From: Flectobacillus roseus
Lineage (GTDB): Bacteria; Bacteroidota; Bacteroidia; Cytophagales; Spirosomataceae
DNA length: 64,000 bases
Assembly (NCBI RefSeq): GCF_030056665.1
Contig: NZ_JASHIG010000019.1
Strand: one strand, 5' to 3'
Shown: piece by piece, positions 26,597-35,449 of the stretch
Numbering within the stretch: position 1 is the first letter of the stretch
How the letters are laid out: each line of letters begins with the position of its first letter
Notes under the pieces: model-generated
Seen by the model: the letters and a program-made list of their open reading frames with translations, nothing else
What the model was told of the DNA's origin: nothing
Database searches by the model: none
Translations under genes and position numbers: made by a program

Positions 26597-27412
26597 TTAA
26601 AGGTTCAATGAGAGTAAAGGAACATTACTTTCAGATGCCATCATACGGGTTTTGCTTCTATGTACCATAGAGCTCAGAAAACCGTATTTGTAAGGTACCA
26701 TGACTAGTAAATCAGAATGTGTTTCTTTGATTTCATCCTTGATGGATTCGACCACACTATCTGATGTAACATTGTTATAGGAGTAATCGATGCCATCCAA
26801 ACCTGCATAAATGCTGTCCAAATGCTCGACATCTACAGCGCTTAGTTCGTGTTGTTTACGACAAACATAGAATACCTCCACTTTAGCGCCAAAACTTTTG
26901 GCAACTGATTTTACCCTTTCTAGTATCATTCCATGAACGCCTTTGGTTACGTCACAGGCAAATAGAATTTTTTTGATTCCTTCAAATTTTACACTTTTAG
27001 GAATCGCCATAATGGGATATTTGATTTTGTTGATTACGAGCGTAGTGGTATTTCCTAATAAATCCTGCTCCACCGATTTTTCGGGCATTCCCAAAACCAG
27101 CATATCGGCCTCATGCACCACAAAACAGCGATTTAATTCGTCGGTTATATCTCCAGAAGCGATATGTGGCGTTACTTTGATGTGGTACTCAGATTCGAGT
27201 TTTTGGGCAGCTTCGGCCAACTCTAACTTTGCCAAGGCTAATCCATGATTCATTGAATTACTTGAAGTTCGGGCGTTCAGTGCGTGAATCGACACATTGT
27301 GCAAATTGAACAATACCAACTCCAAGTTTAATGCAGCCGCAGCTTGTGCCGCATATATAGTAGCATTTTCGGCTTCTTCCGAAAAATTCGTTGCAACAAT
27401 CACCTTTTTCAT
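26597..27412 (-). CDS. Universal stress protein, two tandem UspA domains
   Basis: A 271-residue protein with two UspA-like halves. The first (about 1-145) begins KKVIVATNFSEEAENATIYA and holds the ATP-binding-type segment DMLVLGMPEKSVEQDLLGNT. The second (about 146-271) begins IKKILFACDVTKGVHGMI but has a weaker nucleotide loop, LLVMVPYKYGFLSSMVHRS. Tandem USPs are common in Bacteroidota and act in stress adaptation. It is the last of four minus-strand genes after the cyclase, HD and patatin genes, but a 360-base repeat-bearing gap precedes it, so co-transcription is doubtful. Confidence 0.85.
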   Translation of the reverse strand: MKKVIVATNFSEEAENATIYAAQAAAALNLELVLFNLHNVSIHALNARTSSNSMNHGLALAKLELAEAAQKLESEYHIKVTPHIASGDITDELNRCFVVHEADMLVLGMPEKSVEQDLLGNTTTLVINKIKYPIMAIPKSVKFEGIKKILFACDVTKGVHGMILERVKSVAKSFGAKVEVFYVCRKQHELSAVDVEHLDSIYAGLDGIDYSYNNVTSDSVVESIKDEIKETHSDLLVMVPYKYGFLSSMVHRSKTRMMASESNVPLLSLNL

Positions 27413-27775
27413 AGCCTTGATGTTTTAAGCTTTCCACTCATTTATGGAAAGCAAGTTAGATTGAATAAAATAACAAAACACTCTTGAAAAGCAGGTTTTG
27501 TATTAACTTTCATCATGGAATATGTGGTTCTGACTCTCTATTAATTAAACGAAATAGAGATCTTTTTCGTTGCAAAACTTAGTTGAAAATGATATTTTTT
27601 TGCTAAAAAATTGAACTTATGGGAGGTGCGCTTTCAGCTTTGGGCATTCGGTAAAAATTTATCCATCCTTACAAAATAACGATTTAACACTCTTTGCCTT
27701 GTGCCTGTTGCCTTATGCCTAAAACACAAAACTTAATTCTGCACGATTACTTACTTAGCTTTGATTTAAACAAAA
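27413..27775. repeat. Intergenic region with a full family 1 repeat copy
   Basis: The copy spans about 27628-27754: GCTTTCAGCTTTGGGCATTC, AACACTCTTTGCCTTGTGCC, TGTTGCCTTATGCCTAAA and GCACGATTACTTACTT. It is the best match to the copy at 10.3 kb. The first 200 bases of the gap are AT-rich and presumably contain the promoter of the universal stress gene. Confidence 0.5.
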
Positions 27776-29641
27776 CTATTCTCTATAAAATCTTAATTCT
27801 TCTTCTGACATATTTTCAAACATCTTTTTGGCATGCTGATAGCCGATTTCGTAGATTTCATCAAAAGCCTGCCAATTGAGAATACTGTATTTGCGCAAAT
27901 CTGGATTGATATAGAGGTCTGTATATTTTTTAGTTTCGCTTTGGCGGGCGTCACTGTATAACACCGTGCTATTCAAAATGATAGACATGAGTAAGGGCAT
28001 ACGGTATTTTTGGTCTTTTTTACTTCGTAATCTATCTTTCAAAATCTCCCAGCCAGAAGGCATTTTGGTGATAGAAAGTTTATTAGGTTTATCAATAAAG
28101 AAGTCAACCCCGATAATTTTGGCTACCCCCAATTTATTCATGATATCCGTAGGGAAGTTATTGAATGTCCCACCATCTACAAGAAAATCCTGATTGTCGA
28201 TTACAGGAGGAAAAACCCCAGGTATTGAACTACTTGCACGCAAATACTTGGTAATAGAACCTTTGGTATGTAGGACTTCGCGTGCTTCTGTAAAATTACT
28301 AGAGACAAAATAACAGGGAATCCAAGTGTCTTCGATATTAACTTCCTTGCCAACACTACTTACAATACTATCCGAAATCATTTTTTCGATTCTATGTCCT
28401 TTAATCAAAGACACAAAAGGTAGTAAGGTATAGTCTTTGGTTGGGTTGAAAAATGCGCCTTTTCTGGCATTTTGTTTTGCCATCTCTGGCGAAATATCAA
28501 AGGCAACTAATGACGACATCATAGCTCCAACACTCGTACCTCCCACAAAATCAATAGGTATGTTAAATTCTTTCAGAGCTTGATAAACTCCCAAATGAGC
28601 AAATCCTTTGGCACCTCCACCTGCAAGCACCAACCCAATGGCATTGCCAGAAATAACCCTTGCAAGACGTTGCAAATCTGAAATAAGATACGGACGAATA
28701 TGAAAGTGACGCTGTACATTACGAGGTTTCAACCATTTTTCAGTAAAGTGAGGAATTCGGGTTGTTTCGTCATGCAATAAAATCAAGTTTTTAACAGCTG
28801 GCTTTGCCTGAGTTTTGATAAATATTTCTTTCTCAAAGGCCGTCAACTCTGGGGAATCTTCTGCTGAAGCTAGCAGATAAATTTCATCTGCATTACGAAT
28901 GCAACGTTTGGTCCATTCTGTGTTTGCATTATCACAGAGGTATAACATCAAGTCATATTTAGACTCTTGTTCGTCGAGCCACTGACTGAGTTTTCGATAA
29001 TGTGTTGTATCACTTTTGGCTGCCTGAGCCAAATTTTCGGTTTCGTGGGTGTGATTGATGAGTTCAGAAGAGAGTAAGAGTGTTCTGCCTTTTCGCTTGA
29101 GATAAGGAAAAAGTTTATCAATGAAATCACGATGATTGAGCGTAGGGGAAACTCCTACAAAACAAATATTAACAGGTTTTTTGATACTTTTTTTGAGCGA
29201 CTGAGAATTGCGAAGACGATTGATGATGATTTTGGAAACACTCATCGAAATAAGCGGATAAGCTTTCAGAATTTCTTCAAAAAGGACTTTTGTGAGCTTT
29301 ACAAGTACGCTATCTCTTGTGGCCACAATACTGGCGCCACGTGGTTCGCCTGTAAACAAGGCCATTTCTCCCACAGTTTCACCCCTTATAATTTCTCCAA
29401 CCGTCAAGTTTTCACCCTCTGCGGTGGTAATATAGGCTCGTAGTCGACCACTGATTACAAAATACAAGGAATCATCTACCTCGTCCTGTCGAAACAAGAT
29501 TTCGCCTCCAGCTAATTCTATCCACTCCAATTGCGGCTCGATAAGCCCCAACATTTGCGTGTCAAATTTGCCAAAAACACTAGATAGACTATTCACCAAT
29601 AAATCATGTTGATAGTCTTTTATTGGATAATTTTGTTGCAT
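27776..29641 (-). CDS. Cyclic-nucleotide-binding patatin-like phospholipase (NTE type)
   Basis: A 621-residue protein. A cNMP-binding domain spans about 15-130, with a phosphate-binding-cassette-like GEMALFTGEPRGASIVA at 91-107. A middle domain (about 155-310) resembles a degenerate nucleotide-binding fold. The patatin domain runs from about 336, with oxyanion motif GGGAKG (341-346), nucleophile elbow GTSVG (Ser370) and DGG with the catalytic Asp near 480. Both catalytic residues are present, so it should be an active lipid hydrolase gated by a cyclic nucleotide or an analogue. This is the architecture of bacterial relatives of neuropathy target esterase. It lies downstream of an HD protein and an adenylate-cyclase-type gene. 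Confidence 0.9.
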   Translation of the reverse strand: MQQNYPIKDYQHDLLVNSLSSVFGKFDTQMLGLIEPQLEWIELAGGEILFRQDEVDDSLYFVISGRLRAYITTAEGENLTVGEIIRGETVGEMALFTGEPRGASIVATRDSVLVKLTKVLFEEILKAYPLISMSVSKIIINRLRNSQSLKKSIKKPVNICFVGVSPTLNHRDFIDKLFPYLKRKGRTLLLSSELINHTHETENLAQAAKSDTTHYRKLSQWLDEQESKYDLMLYLCDNANTEWTKRCIRNADEIYLLASAEDSPELTAFEKEIFIKTQAKPAVKNLILLHDETTRIPHFTEKWLKPRNVQRHFHIRPYLISDLQRLARVISGNAIGLVLAGGGAKGFAHLGVYQALKEFNIPIDFVGGTSVGAMMSSLVAFDISPEMAKQNARKGAFFNPTKDYTLLPFVSLIKGHRIEKMISDSIVSSVGKEVNIEDTWIPCYFVSSNFTEAREVLHTKGSITKYLRASSSIPGVFPPVIDNQDFLVDGGTFNNFPTDIMNKLGVAKIIGVDFFIDKPNKLSITKMPSGWEILKDRLRSKKDQKYRMPLLMSIILNSTVLYSDARQSETKKYTDLYINPDLRKYSILNWQAFDEIYEIGYQHAKKMFENMSEEELRFYRE

Positions 29642-29713
29642 AGTTTATTTATTCGATTTGAGATTTGTTTGTGTGCTGCCGTAGATTTTGAGATGATGGA
29701 TAAAATCGCAACG

Positions 29714-30307
29714 TTAGCCTATTGAGGTATTCTTTTGTGAGCGTAACTCCTCAATTCTCTTTTTCTTTTCCTCTGCTCGCTCTTTTTGATTTGTTGGGGT
29801 AAAATAAGAATGTTTTTCCAGAAAATCTATCTGGATTTGCGTCCAATCTTGACTTGGATCAAGTCGTTTGAAATGTGTGAGCTCTTGATGCAAAGTCTCA
29901 ACGATGGCGTAATAATTGGATCCGCCCAAATAATCTAGGTCTGCATCACATAAGATGTTGGAAAGCAAATCGTCAGGAGATTGAGGTATTTTGGTAGCTT
30001 GTATCAAATGTTTTACGAGGTTGATTTGCGCAGAGGTGTAATCATACTGAGGAAGTATCTCTTCTGCGATTTGGCAACTAAAATCTTCATGCTGGTCGTA
30101 AGAAATCAAAAAACCAGCATCGTGGAAAAAGCAAGCCGTAGACAATAATATCAGACTTTCTTCGTCAACAATCCCTTCTGATAGCGCAATTTCACGCGCT
30201 CGTTTTTCGACCGCCAATGTATGATTGACATGGTGATAGCTAAAATCGGAGGAGAGCTCCGTCGTCAATCGTTCTAAAATATATCTTTGAGCTAAAGCAA
30301 GGTTCAT
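29714..30307 (-). CDS. HD-domain phosphohydrolase
   Basis: A 197-residue single-domain HD protein. The metal-binding residues can be seen in YHHVNHTLAVEKRA, in the HD pair of LLSTACFFHDAGF (about residues 63-64) and in the final Asp of CDADLDYLGG. It belongs to the compact HD family that hydrolyses nucleotides or nucleotide second messengers; its substrate is not known. It sits between the cyclase gene and the cNMP-binding patatin gene on the same strand, 72 bases upstream of the latter. A role in turning over a cyclic nucleotide is therefore tempting but unproven. Confidence 0.8.
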   Translation of the reverse strand: MNLALAQRYILERLTTELSSDFSYHHVNHTLAVEKRAREIALSEGIVDEESLILLSTACFFHDAGFLISYDQHEDFSCQIAEEILPQYDYTSAQINLVKHLIQATKIPQSPDDLLSNILCDADLDYLGGSNYYAIVETLHQELTHFKRLDPSQDWTQIQIDFLEKHSYFTPTNQKERAEEKKKRIEELRSQKNTSIG

Positions 30308-30496
30308 CGTATGTTATGAAAATTACTGTTGTTGGGCTTTCGGCAGTCTGCTATGGACACTCGGCAAAATGTTTTATCGTTTTATAAGAAATATATTTAA
30401 GCTTTTGCCTATTTCATAGAGCTTACAGGCTGCTGAAGATAAAATATTGACAATAAAAAATAATTCACAATTCACCACTCACAACTCATCACTTAT
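30308..30496. repeat. Short intergenic region with repeat fragments
   Basis: Contains a family 1 fragment at about 30329-30380 (GTTGGGCTTTCGGCAGTCTG). Near the cyclase stop it holds a run of the other low-complexity repeat (AATTCACAATTCACCACTCA at 30463-30482). Confidence 0.45.
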
Positions 30497-31960
30497 CTAT
30501 GTGAGCGATTTTTCAATGAAATACATATCTATTTCACCCTTGTGTTTTGCCTGAATTTTTCCTCGATGATGGCATGAAAAGTGATGCTGAACAAGTTGAT
30601 ATGTATTGCCAGAAATATTGATTTTGCCCACTTCACTTTTGCTTTCCATGCGAGAGGCCGTGTTAACGGTATCACCCCAAATATCATAGGCAAACTTTTT
30701 GACACCAACAACGCCCGCTACCAGAGGACCAGAATGTATCCCAATTCTAATCTCAAAAAAGGGCTTTCCTAGTTCTTTTCGCTGTATTTCTCTTTTCTTC
30801 ATAAATCCCAAAATATCCAAAGCTGCCCGAACCACTTCTACTGGATGTTGTGCATTGGGGATAGGAATCCCCCCAGCACAGAGATAGGCATCACCAATAG
30901 TTTTGATTTTTTCGATAGATGGATATTTTTCAAGGATTAAATCAAAGCCTCTAAAGCAATAGTCAATTTCTTCGATCAACTCTTGTGGTGAAAGTTGTTC
31001 ACTGATTTGAGTAAAACCTTTAAAGTCAGTAAACATGACCGTTGCCAATTCGTAATATTGAGTGGTTGCCGTACCTTTTTCCTTTAATTCATCAACGAGT
31101 TCGGAAGGCAAAATGTTGAGTAATAATTCATCAGAACGTTGTTTTTCAACTTCGATAATTTCGTTTTTTTCTTCCAATTTTTGATTACTTCGTTTTTTGT
31201 TAAAATACAAAATCAATAGAAAAAGCACTACCAGCAAAATGGCTGCAACAATCACCAACATCAGTTTTTGGACTACTTTCTGTTTTTCAAGAGCTAAATC
31301 TTGAATAGCTTTTTCTTGTCGTAAAATTTTAATTTTATCAGCTTGCTTGTCGAGTTGTCTTTGTTTTTTGAGAAGCATTGATTCTTTCTCCGAAATATCC
31401 CCACTGAGTTCATTAATAGTTTGTAAGGAAAGGGCTATTTCGCCTTTTGACTGTTCAACTTCCGCATTTTTTTGCTCAAGTTCCAGGCGTTTTTTCTCAG
31501 CTTCTTCTTTTTGTAAAGCCAATTCTTCTTGGTCTTTTTTGAGTTCTTCTTCGGCTAATAGTTGCTGTTTTTGTAACTGAACGATGTCATTACCAATATG
31601 TTGATTGATCTCTTCCAGCAAATCATTGGCTTTGTTACGTTGCTTTCGAGCAGTAGATTTGTTGCCCAGTTTGCCGTTGACCAATGAAAGTTGCAGATAC
31701 GCAAAAGCCATCCCTTTTTTATAGTTAGCTTTTTCTCCCAAACTCAAGGCCTGATTGGCATATGTCAATGATTCATTGAGGTTATTTTCGAGCTCATATT
31801 CTTTCGAAAGATTCAAAAGAATATCAGTTTTTGGGATTTCTCGGGTCTCGGTTTGCAAGCGACTTTTCCAAAGTTCGATGGTTCTGTTTTGTGCCTTAGA
31901 AAATTGAGCCGATAAACTGAAAATAATAGCGTAGCAGCAGAAGAGCGTTTTAGTTTTCAT
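30497..31960 (-). CDS. Membrane-bound class III adenylate cyclase with TPR-like sensor region
   Basis: A 487-residue receptor cyclase with a signal peptide (about 1-23). A TPR-like helical periplasmic region spans about 28-120 and a long Glu/Lys-rich coiled coil about 125-230. One membrane helix lies at 231-253, and a cytoplasmic class III cyclase domain at about 295-485. Metal aspartates are Asp312 (MFTDFKGFT) and Asp357 (TIGDAYL). The base-selecting pair looks adenylate-type: Lys353 in KIKTIG and Asp426 in AYDIWG. The transition-state Asn and Arg are in DTVNTASRM. All catalytic residues are present. It is the first of a minus-strand run with an HD protein and a cNMP-binding lipase. Confidence 0.9.
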   Translation of the reverse strand: MKTKTLFCCYAIIFSLSAQFSKAQNRTIELWKSRLQTETREIPKTDILLNLSKEYELENNLNESLTYANQALSLGEKANYKKGMAFAYLQLSLVNGKLGNKSTARKQRNKANDLLEEINQHIGNDIVQLQKQQLLAEEELKKDQEELALQKEEAEKKRLELEQKNAEVEQSKGEIALSLQTINELSGDISEKESMLLKKQRQLDKQADKIKILRQEKAIQDLALEKQKVVQKLMLVIVAAILLVVLFLLILYFNKKRSNQKLEEKNEIIEVEKQRSDELLLNILPSELVDELKEKGTATTQYYELATVMFTDFKGFTQISEQLSPQELIEEIDYCFRGFDLILEKYPSIEKIKTIGDAYLCAGGIPIPNAQHPVEVVRAALDILGFMKKREIQRKELGKPFFEIRIGIHSGPLVAGVVGVKKFAYDIWGDTVNTASRMESKSEVGKINISGNTYQLVQHHFSCHHRGKIQAKHKGEIDMYFIEKSLT

Positions 31961-32073
31961 AATTCGTTCGAAGTGTAGCTTAAATATACTAAAAGGAATT
32001 TTATATCAACCTAAGAAATACGAAATTTGCGACTCAAATTATTTTCTTCCAAACCTATAACAACTATATTTTC

Positions 32074-33018
32074 ATGAATCGTATCGATAGAGTAACCGCC
32101 ATTTTGATTCAGCTTCAATCCAAAAAAGTGGTAAAAGCTCAAGAGCTTGCCGATAGGTTTGAGATTAGTCTCCGTACCGTTTACCGCGATATTCGTACGC
32201 TTGAGGAGGCAGGTGTGCCCATTATCGGCGAGGCTGGGATTGGATATAGCCTGATGGAAGGGTATAGGTTGCCTCCTGTGATGTTTACCAAAGAAGAGGC
32301 TACCGCGTTTTTGACGGCCGAAAAGTTGGTTGAAAAACTTACCGATGAACAAACTCGAAATACCTATCAGTCGGCACTTTTTAAGGTAAAAGCAGTTTTG
32401 AAAATGACCGAAAAAGATTATCTGGATACGATTTCGAATCATATCGAGGTATTGGACAATCCCTATCTTCCAAAGCATCATGACGAAAGTAGCCATATCC
32501 AAACTTTACTCCAAAGTATAGCCGAAAAGCGTTGTGTAGAAATGCTTTATTTTGCCAATCATAGTCAAGTTGATAGTCAGCGAATTATTGAACCAGTGGG
32601 GATATTCTTGCAGGCTACTGCTTGGTATTTGATTGCGTATTGTCATTTAAGAAAAGATTATAGACATTTCAGAATTGATAGAGTAAAGGAATTGAAGCAG
32701 ACGAATTCAAGTTTTTCGAGCGAACATCCTTCTTTACAAACCTATTTGCCCAAGTTTAGTCAACGAGAAAATCTGACTTTAGTGAAGATTTTGGTACAAA
32801 AAAATGTACTACGTTACTTTGGTGATCAGAAATATTACAATGGTTTTGTCGACCAAAAAGATAGGGGCGATAAAGTAGAAATGACTTTTCTGACGGCTTC
32901 TATCAGAGGTTTTGCGCATTGGTTTTTGAACTTTGGAGAATACGCCGAAATTCTAGAGCCACTTGAACTTAAAGGTATGGTGAAAGGTATTGTTTTGAAA
33001 ATTTTGGAAAAATTATAG
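32074..33018 (+). CDS. YafY-type transcriptional regulator (HTH + WYL domain)
   Basis: A 314-residue DNA-binding regulator. An N-terminal winged helix spans about 1-60 (AQELADRFEISLRTVYRDIR). A WYL domain spans about 140-210, with the FLQATAWYLIAYCHLRKDYR stretch and the basic FRIDRVKEL. A WYL C-terminal extension follows to 314. WYL domains sense ligands such as nucleic acids or small molecules. It precedes a DinB-family gene by about 100 bases, a pairing seen often, and probably controls it. It is divergent from the cyclase gene, with 113 bases between. Confidence 0.9.
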   Translation: MNRIDRVTAILIQLQSKKVVKAQELADRFEISLRTVYRDIRTLEEAGVPIIGEAGIGYSLMEGYRLPPVMFTKEEATAFLTAEKLVEKLTDEQTRNTYQSALFKVKAVLKMTEKDYLDTISNHIEVLDNPYLPKHHDESSHIQTLLQSIAEKRCVEMLYFANHSQVDSQRIIEPVGIFLQATAWYLIAYCHLRKDYRHFRIDRVKELKQTNSSFSSEHPSLQTYLPKFSQRENLTLVKILVQKNVLRYFGDQKYYNGFVDQKDRGDKVEMTFLTASIRGFAHWFLNFGEYAEILEPLELKGMVKGIVLKILEKL

Positions 33019-33121
33019 AAATGGTAAAAAAATGACAACCCTACTGACATAGGGCTGTCACTATGGGCTTGTTATTTTGTAGTGTTCTCAATCAAAAACA
33101 AAATAAATAAACCTTAAAACC

Positions 33122-33622
33122 ATGACCGTATTAGCAGCACTTCAGCAAGAGTTTGAAAATGAAGCAAAAACAACTCGTAAGATGTTGAGCATCGTCCCAG
33201 CCGACCAACTAGACTGGCAACCTCACCCCAAAAGTATGACCTTAAGAAGTTTGTCTATTCATGTGGCCGAATTACCAACTTGGGTTCGCATGATATTGGA
33301 GACAGATGAATTAGATTTTGAAAAAAATCCCTACACCTTACCAAATCTAAATACCACTGAAGCCTTGGTGGAGTTTTTTGAAAAAAACTTGATCGATTGT
33401 CGTGATGCCCTAGCAACTGCCGACGAAAGTACTTTTGACAAATCATGGACTTTACGTGCAGGAGAAACTATTTACAGCTCAGATCCTAAGGTAGATGTGA
33501 TTCGAATGACATTTTCTCAAATTATTCATCATAGAGCACAATTAGGAGTATTTTTAAGATTACTAAACATTCCAATCCCTGGAAGTTATGGTCCTAGTGC
33601 CGATGATATGAGTTTTGCTTAA
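33122..33622 (+). CDS. DinB-family protein
   Basis: A 166-residue cytoplasmic four-helix-bundle protein of the DinB superfamily. Three histidines in expected positions (SLSIHVAELPTW; SQIIHHRAQLGVFLRLL) would bind a divalent metal. The C-terminal PGSYGPSADDM is a recurrent family ending. It follows the WYL regulator and is followed by its own terminator. Proteins of this kind are often induced by stress and may be thiol-dependent transferases; no specific substrate is supported. Confidence 0.88.
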   Translation: MTVLAALQQEFENEAKTTRKMLSIVPADQLDWQPHPKSMTLRSLSIHVAELPTWVRMILETDELDFEKNPYTLPNLNTTEALVEFFEKNLIDCRDALATADESTFDKSWTLRAGETIYSSDPKVDVIRMTFSQIIHHRAQLGVFLRLLNIPIPGSYGPSADDMSFA

Positions 33623-33645
33623 CAATTATCAATATTTTGAATAAT

Positions 33646-33675
33646 AAGGATATTAATCTTTGGATTAGTATCCTT
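33646..33675 (+). terminator. Terminator after the DinB gene
   Basis: The 13-bp stem AAGGATATTAATC with GATTAGTATCCTT (one wobble) and a 4-base loop is followed by TTCTTTGTTTT. It lies 23 bases after the stop codon. Confidence 0.75.
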
Positions 33676-34124
33676 TCTTTGTTTTATTTGTATAGTTATA
33701 ATTGACGTATAAAGGTGATTATCGGGAAAAATGGTATTTGTCATTTTCTCATAATTCAACAGCAATAAATCTATCATTGATGGACATATTCTTTCTTCTT
33801 TTAAGTCATTTCAAAAGTAACTACTTTGACACAAAACCATTTTTAAGCTTATGATTATTAACCTAAAAAAGCCAATTTTAAAATCTTTCCAACCATTACG
33901 CCGTCCCCTACAAAGGTAGTTAGCCCAGCATAGCAAAGAGCCTTTACGCTAATCCGCTTATTTAGTTATTTATTGGTTTTCTCAATGACACCTTTCTCGA
34001 AAGGTTCCAGAAGTCTCCCTTGATTTTATCGTTTAACTATTTATTCAGCTTCGCCATGAATTGAAGCGAATTCCGTACATTCGTACCTTCTTACAAAATC
34101 ATTTATTAGAACCCATCAAAACCT
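33676..34124. other. Gene-free stretch before the LysM genes
   Basis: About 450 bases without a credible reading frame. The part near 33890-34080 is less AT-rich than its surroundings and holds small inverted pairs such as ACCTTTCTCGAAAGGT (about 33989-34004). Otherwise I see no promoter with an exact TAnnTTTG match and no recognisable RNA. Confidence 0.3.
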
Positions 34125-35228
34125 ATGACGCATACCGTTCAGAGCAAAGAAACCCTCTACAGCATTGCTAAAAAATATGGCTTGACCGTTGAGCAGATTA
34201 TTTCACTCAATAACCTCGTTTCTACGAATCTTAATATAGGTCAGAATTTACTAGTGTCATTGCCAACGCCAATTACATCTAACAAACCTACTACGACAGT
34301 TAAGTCAATCTACGAAAAGCGAAATGTATTTATCGTTGAGAAACTCCCTAAAGTCGGTTATAATACCTTTACGATTTCGTATCCGACCCCAGCAGGAGTG
34401 CAAAAAACAGGTATATTCAGAGATAATTATCCTTCACCCAACAGGGTAAACTCCAACGGCGTAAGTTATGCTGGAAAAAATGCCTTTGAGACGAATACTA
34501 GCTATTTTCAAGATTTGTGTCCACAGCCATTTTATTTGGAGGTTTTACATCATATCGCCAAAAACGAAGGCTGTTTTGATGCGGTAAACAGCTATGACAA
34601 AGCCATTTTTTCATTTGGTTTTTTGCAATTTACGGGTGCACAAGCTTCAGGCTCGATTTTATCTCAAGTCTTGTATCGTTTTAAGCAAAGAGATGAATAC
34701 GCATTTAATGACTGTTTTGGTCAGTATGGCATGGATATAATAGCAGGAGCCAAACCTGTTTTTAGAGTTGAAACGACTAAAGGTATCTTGGAAAACGATG
34801 TTGCGTATATGGAGGTAGCGAATAATCTATCGTTGACAGGAGCCTTTATTGCTAGTAGTTATAGACGTAGTATGGTGAGAGCACAAGTTGAATTAGCTTT
34901 GGAGGAATACGTCATGAAGGCGGTAGCGCCTACAGTAAAAATCAATGTAAATGGCGTGTTGATAGCGCTCAATGATATTCTCAAAACAGAAGGAGGGTTT
35001 GCAATTCGCATCGATTTGGCTGTTAATCGTGGTCTTACTGGGTCATTAGCTCCCATTCAGGCGGCTATTAATCAGGTAGCGAAAGAGGCTAAGCTTTCTA
35101 CCAGTATGCAATTAGCCAAAATCAACGAGCGTAGAGTGGTGGAAGTATTGGCACAAAATGAGCCAGATGCTTTGAAGAAGCAAAGAATCTTGAAATTGCT
35201 AGACGGTTCATTAAGTTTTTGGAAATAA
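34125..35228 (+). CDS. LysM protein with lysozyme-like core, no signal peptide (paralogue 1)
   Basis: A 367-residue protein. A single LysM domain starts at the very N-terminus (about 1-45; VQSKETLYSIAKKYGLTVEQ). A linker and a conserved domain of about 290 residues follow. The domain's signature AKNEGCFDAVNSYDKAIFSF, then GFLQFTG, resembles the Glu-loop-Gln segment of soluble lytic transglycosylases, with the Glu as candidate catalyst. That likeness is my inference; I do not know the family. No export signal is visible. The 406-residue gene 220 bases downstream is a clear paralogue, so a tandem duplication is indicated. Confidence 0.75.
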   Translation: MTHTVQSKETLYSIAKKYGLTVEQIISLNNLVSTNLNIGQNLLVSLPTPITSNKPTTTVKSIYEKRNVFIVEKLPKVGYNTFTISYPTPAGVQKTGIFRDNYPSPNRVNSNGVSYAGKNAFETNTSYFQDLCPQPFYLEVLHHIAKNEGCFDAVNSYDKAIFSFGFLQFTGAQASGSILSQVLYRFKQRDEYAFNDCFGQYGMDIIAGAKPVFRVETTKGILENDVAYMEVANNLSLTGAFIASSYRRSMVRAQVELALEEYVMKAVAPTVKINVNGVLIALNDILKTEGGFAIRIDLAVNRGLTGSLAPIQAAINQVAKEAKLSTSMQLAKINERRVVEVLAQNEPDALKKQRILKLLDGSLSFWK

Positions 35229-35449
35229 ACCATTATAAAAATTTCGGATTGCGGATATTGTATTTCTGATTAAATATTTCCGAAATCAGCAATCCAAAAT
35301 CTCAAGTCCGAAATGGTAGGATAATTCAATGCTATTACCCGTGCCAGCAGTGCCTTTTACTCAGTTATGAACCTAGACTTTATTTTCTGCATAGTATTTG
35401 TTTAATTTCGAATATCAACCGAACCTTTTAATGTATTGCACACAAAACT
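35229..35449. repeat. Intergenic inverted repeats of the TCCGAAAT type (family 3)
   Basis: Words such as ATTTCGGATTGCGG, TTTCCGAAATCAGCAATCC and AAGTCCGAAATGG (about 35250-35317) pair with each other. The same words recur at about 36725-36812 downstream of the second LysM gene (GGATTTCGGAAG, TTTCCGAAATCAAAAATCC), so both paralogues are followed by copies of one repeat. Confidence 0.45.

Noticed and set aside
26597..31960. A Pycsar or CBASS anti-phage system.
   Set aside because: The cyclase has adenylate-type base-selecting residues and a receptor architecture, and no CD-NTase is present. The patatin protein has the common NTE-like housekeeping architecture. I kept it only as a signalling hypothesis.
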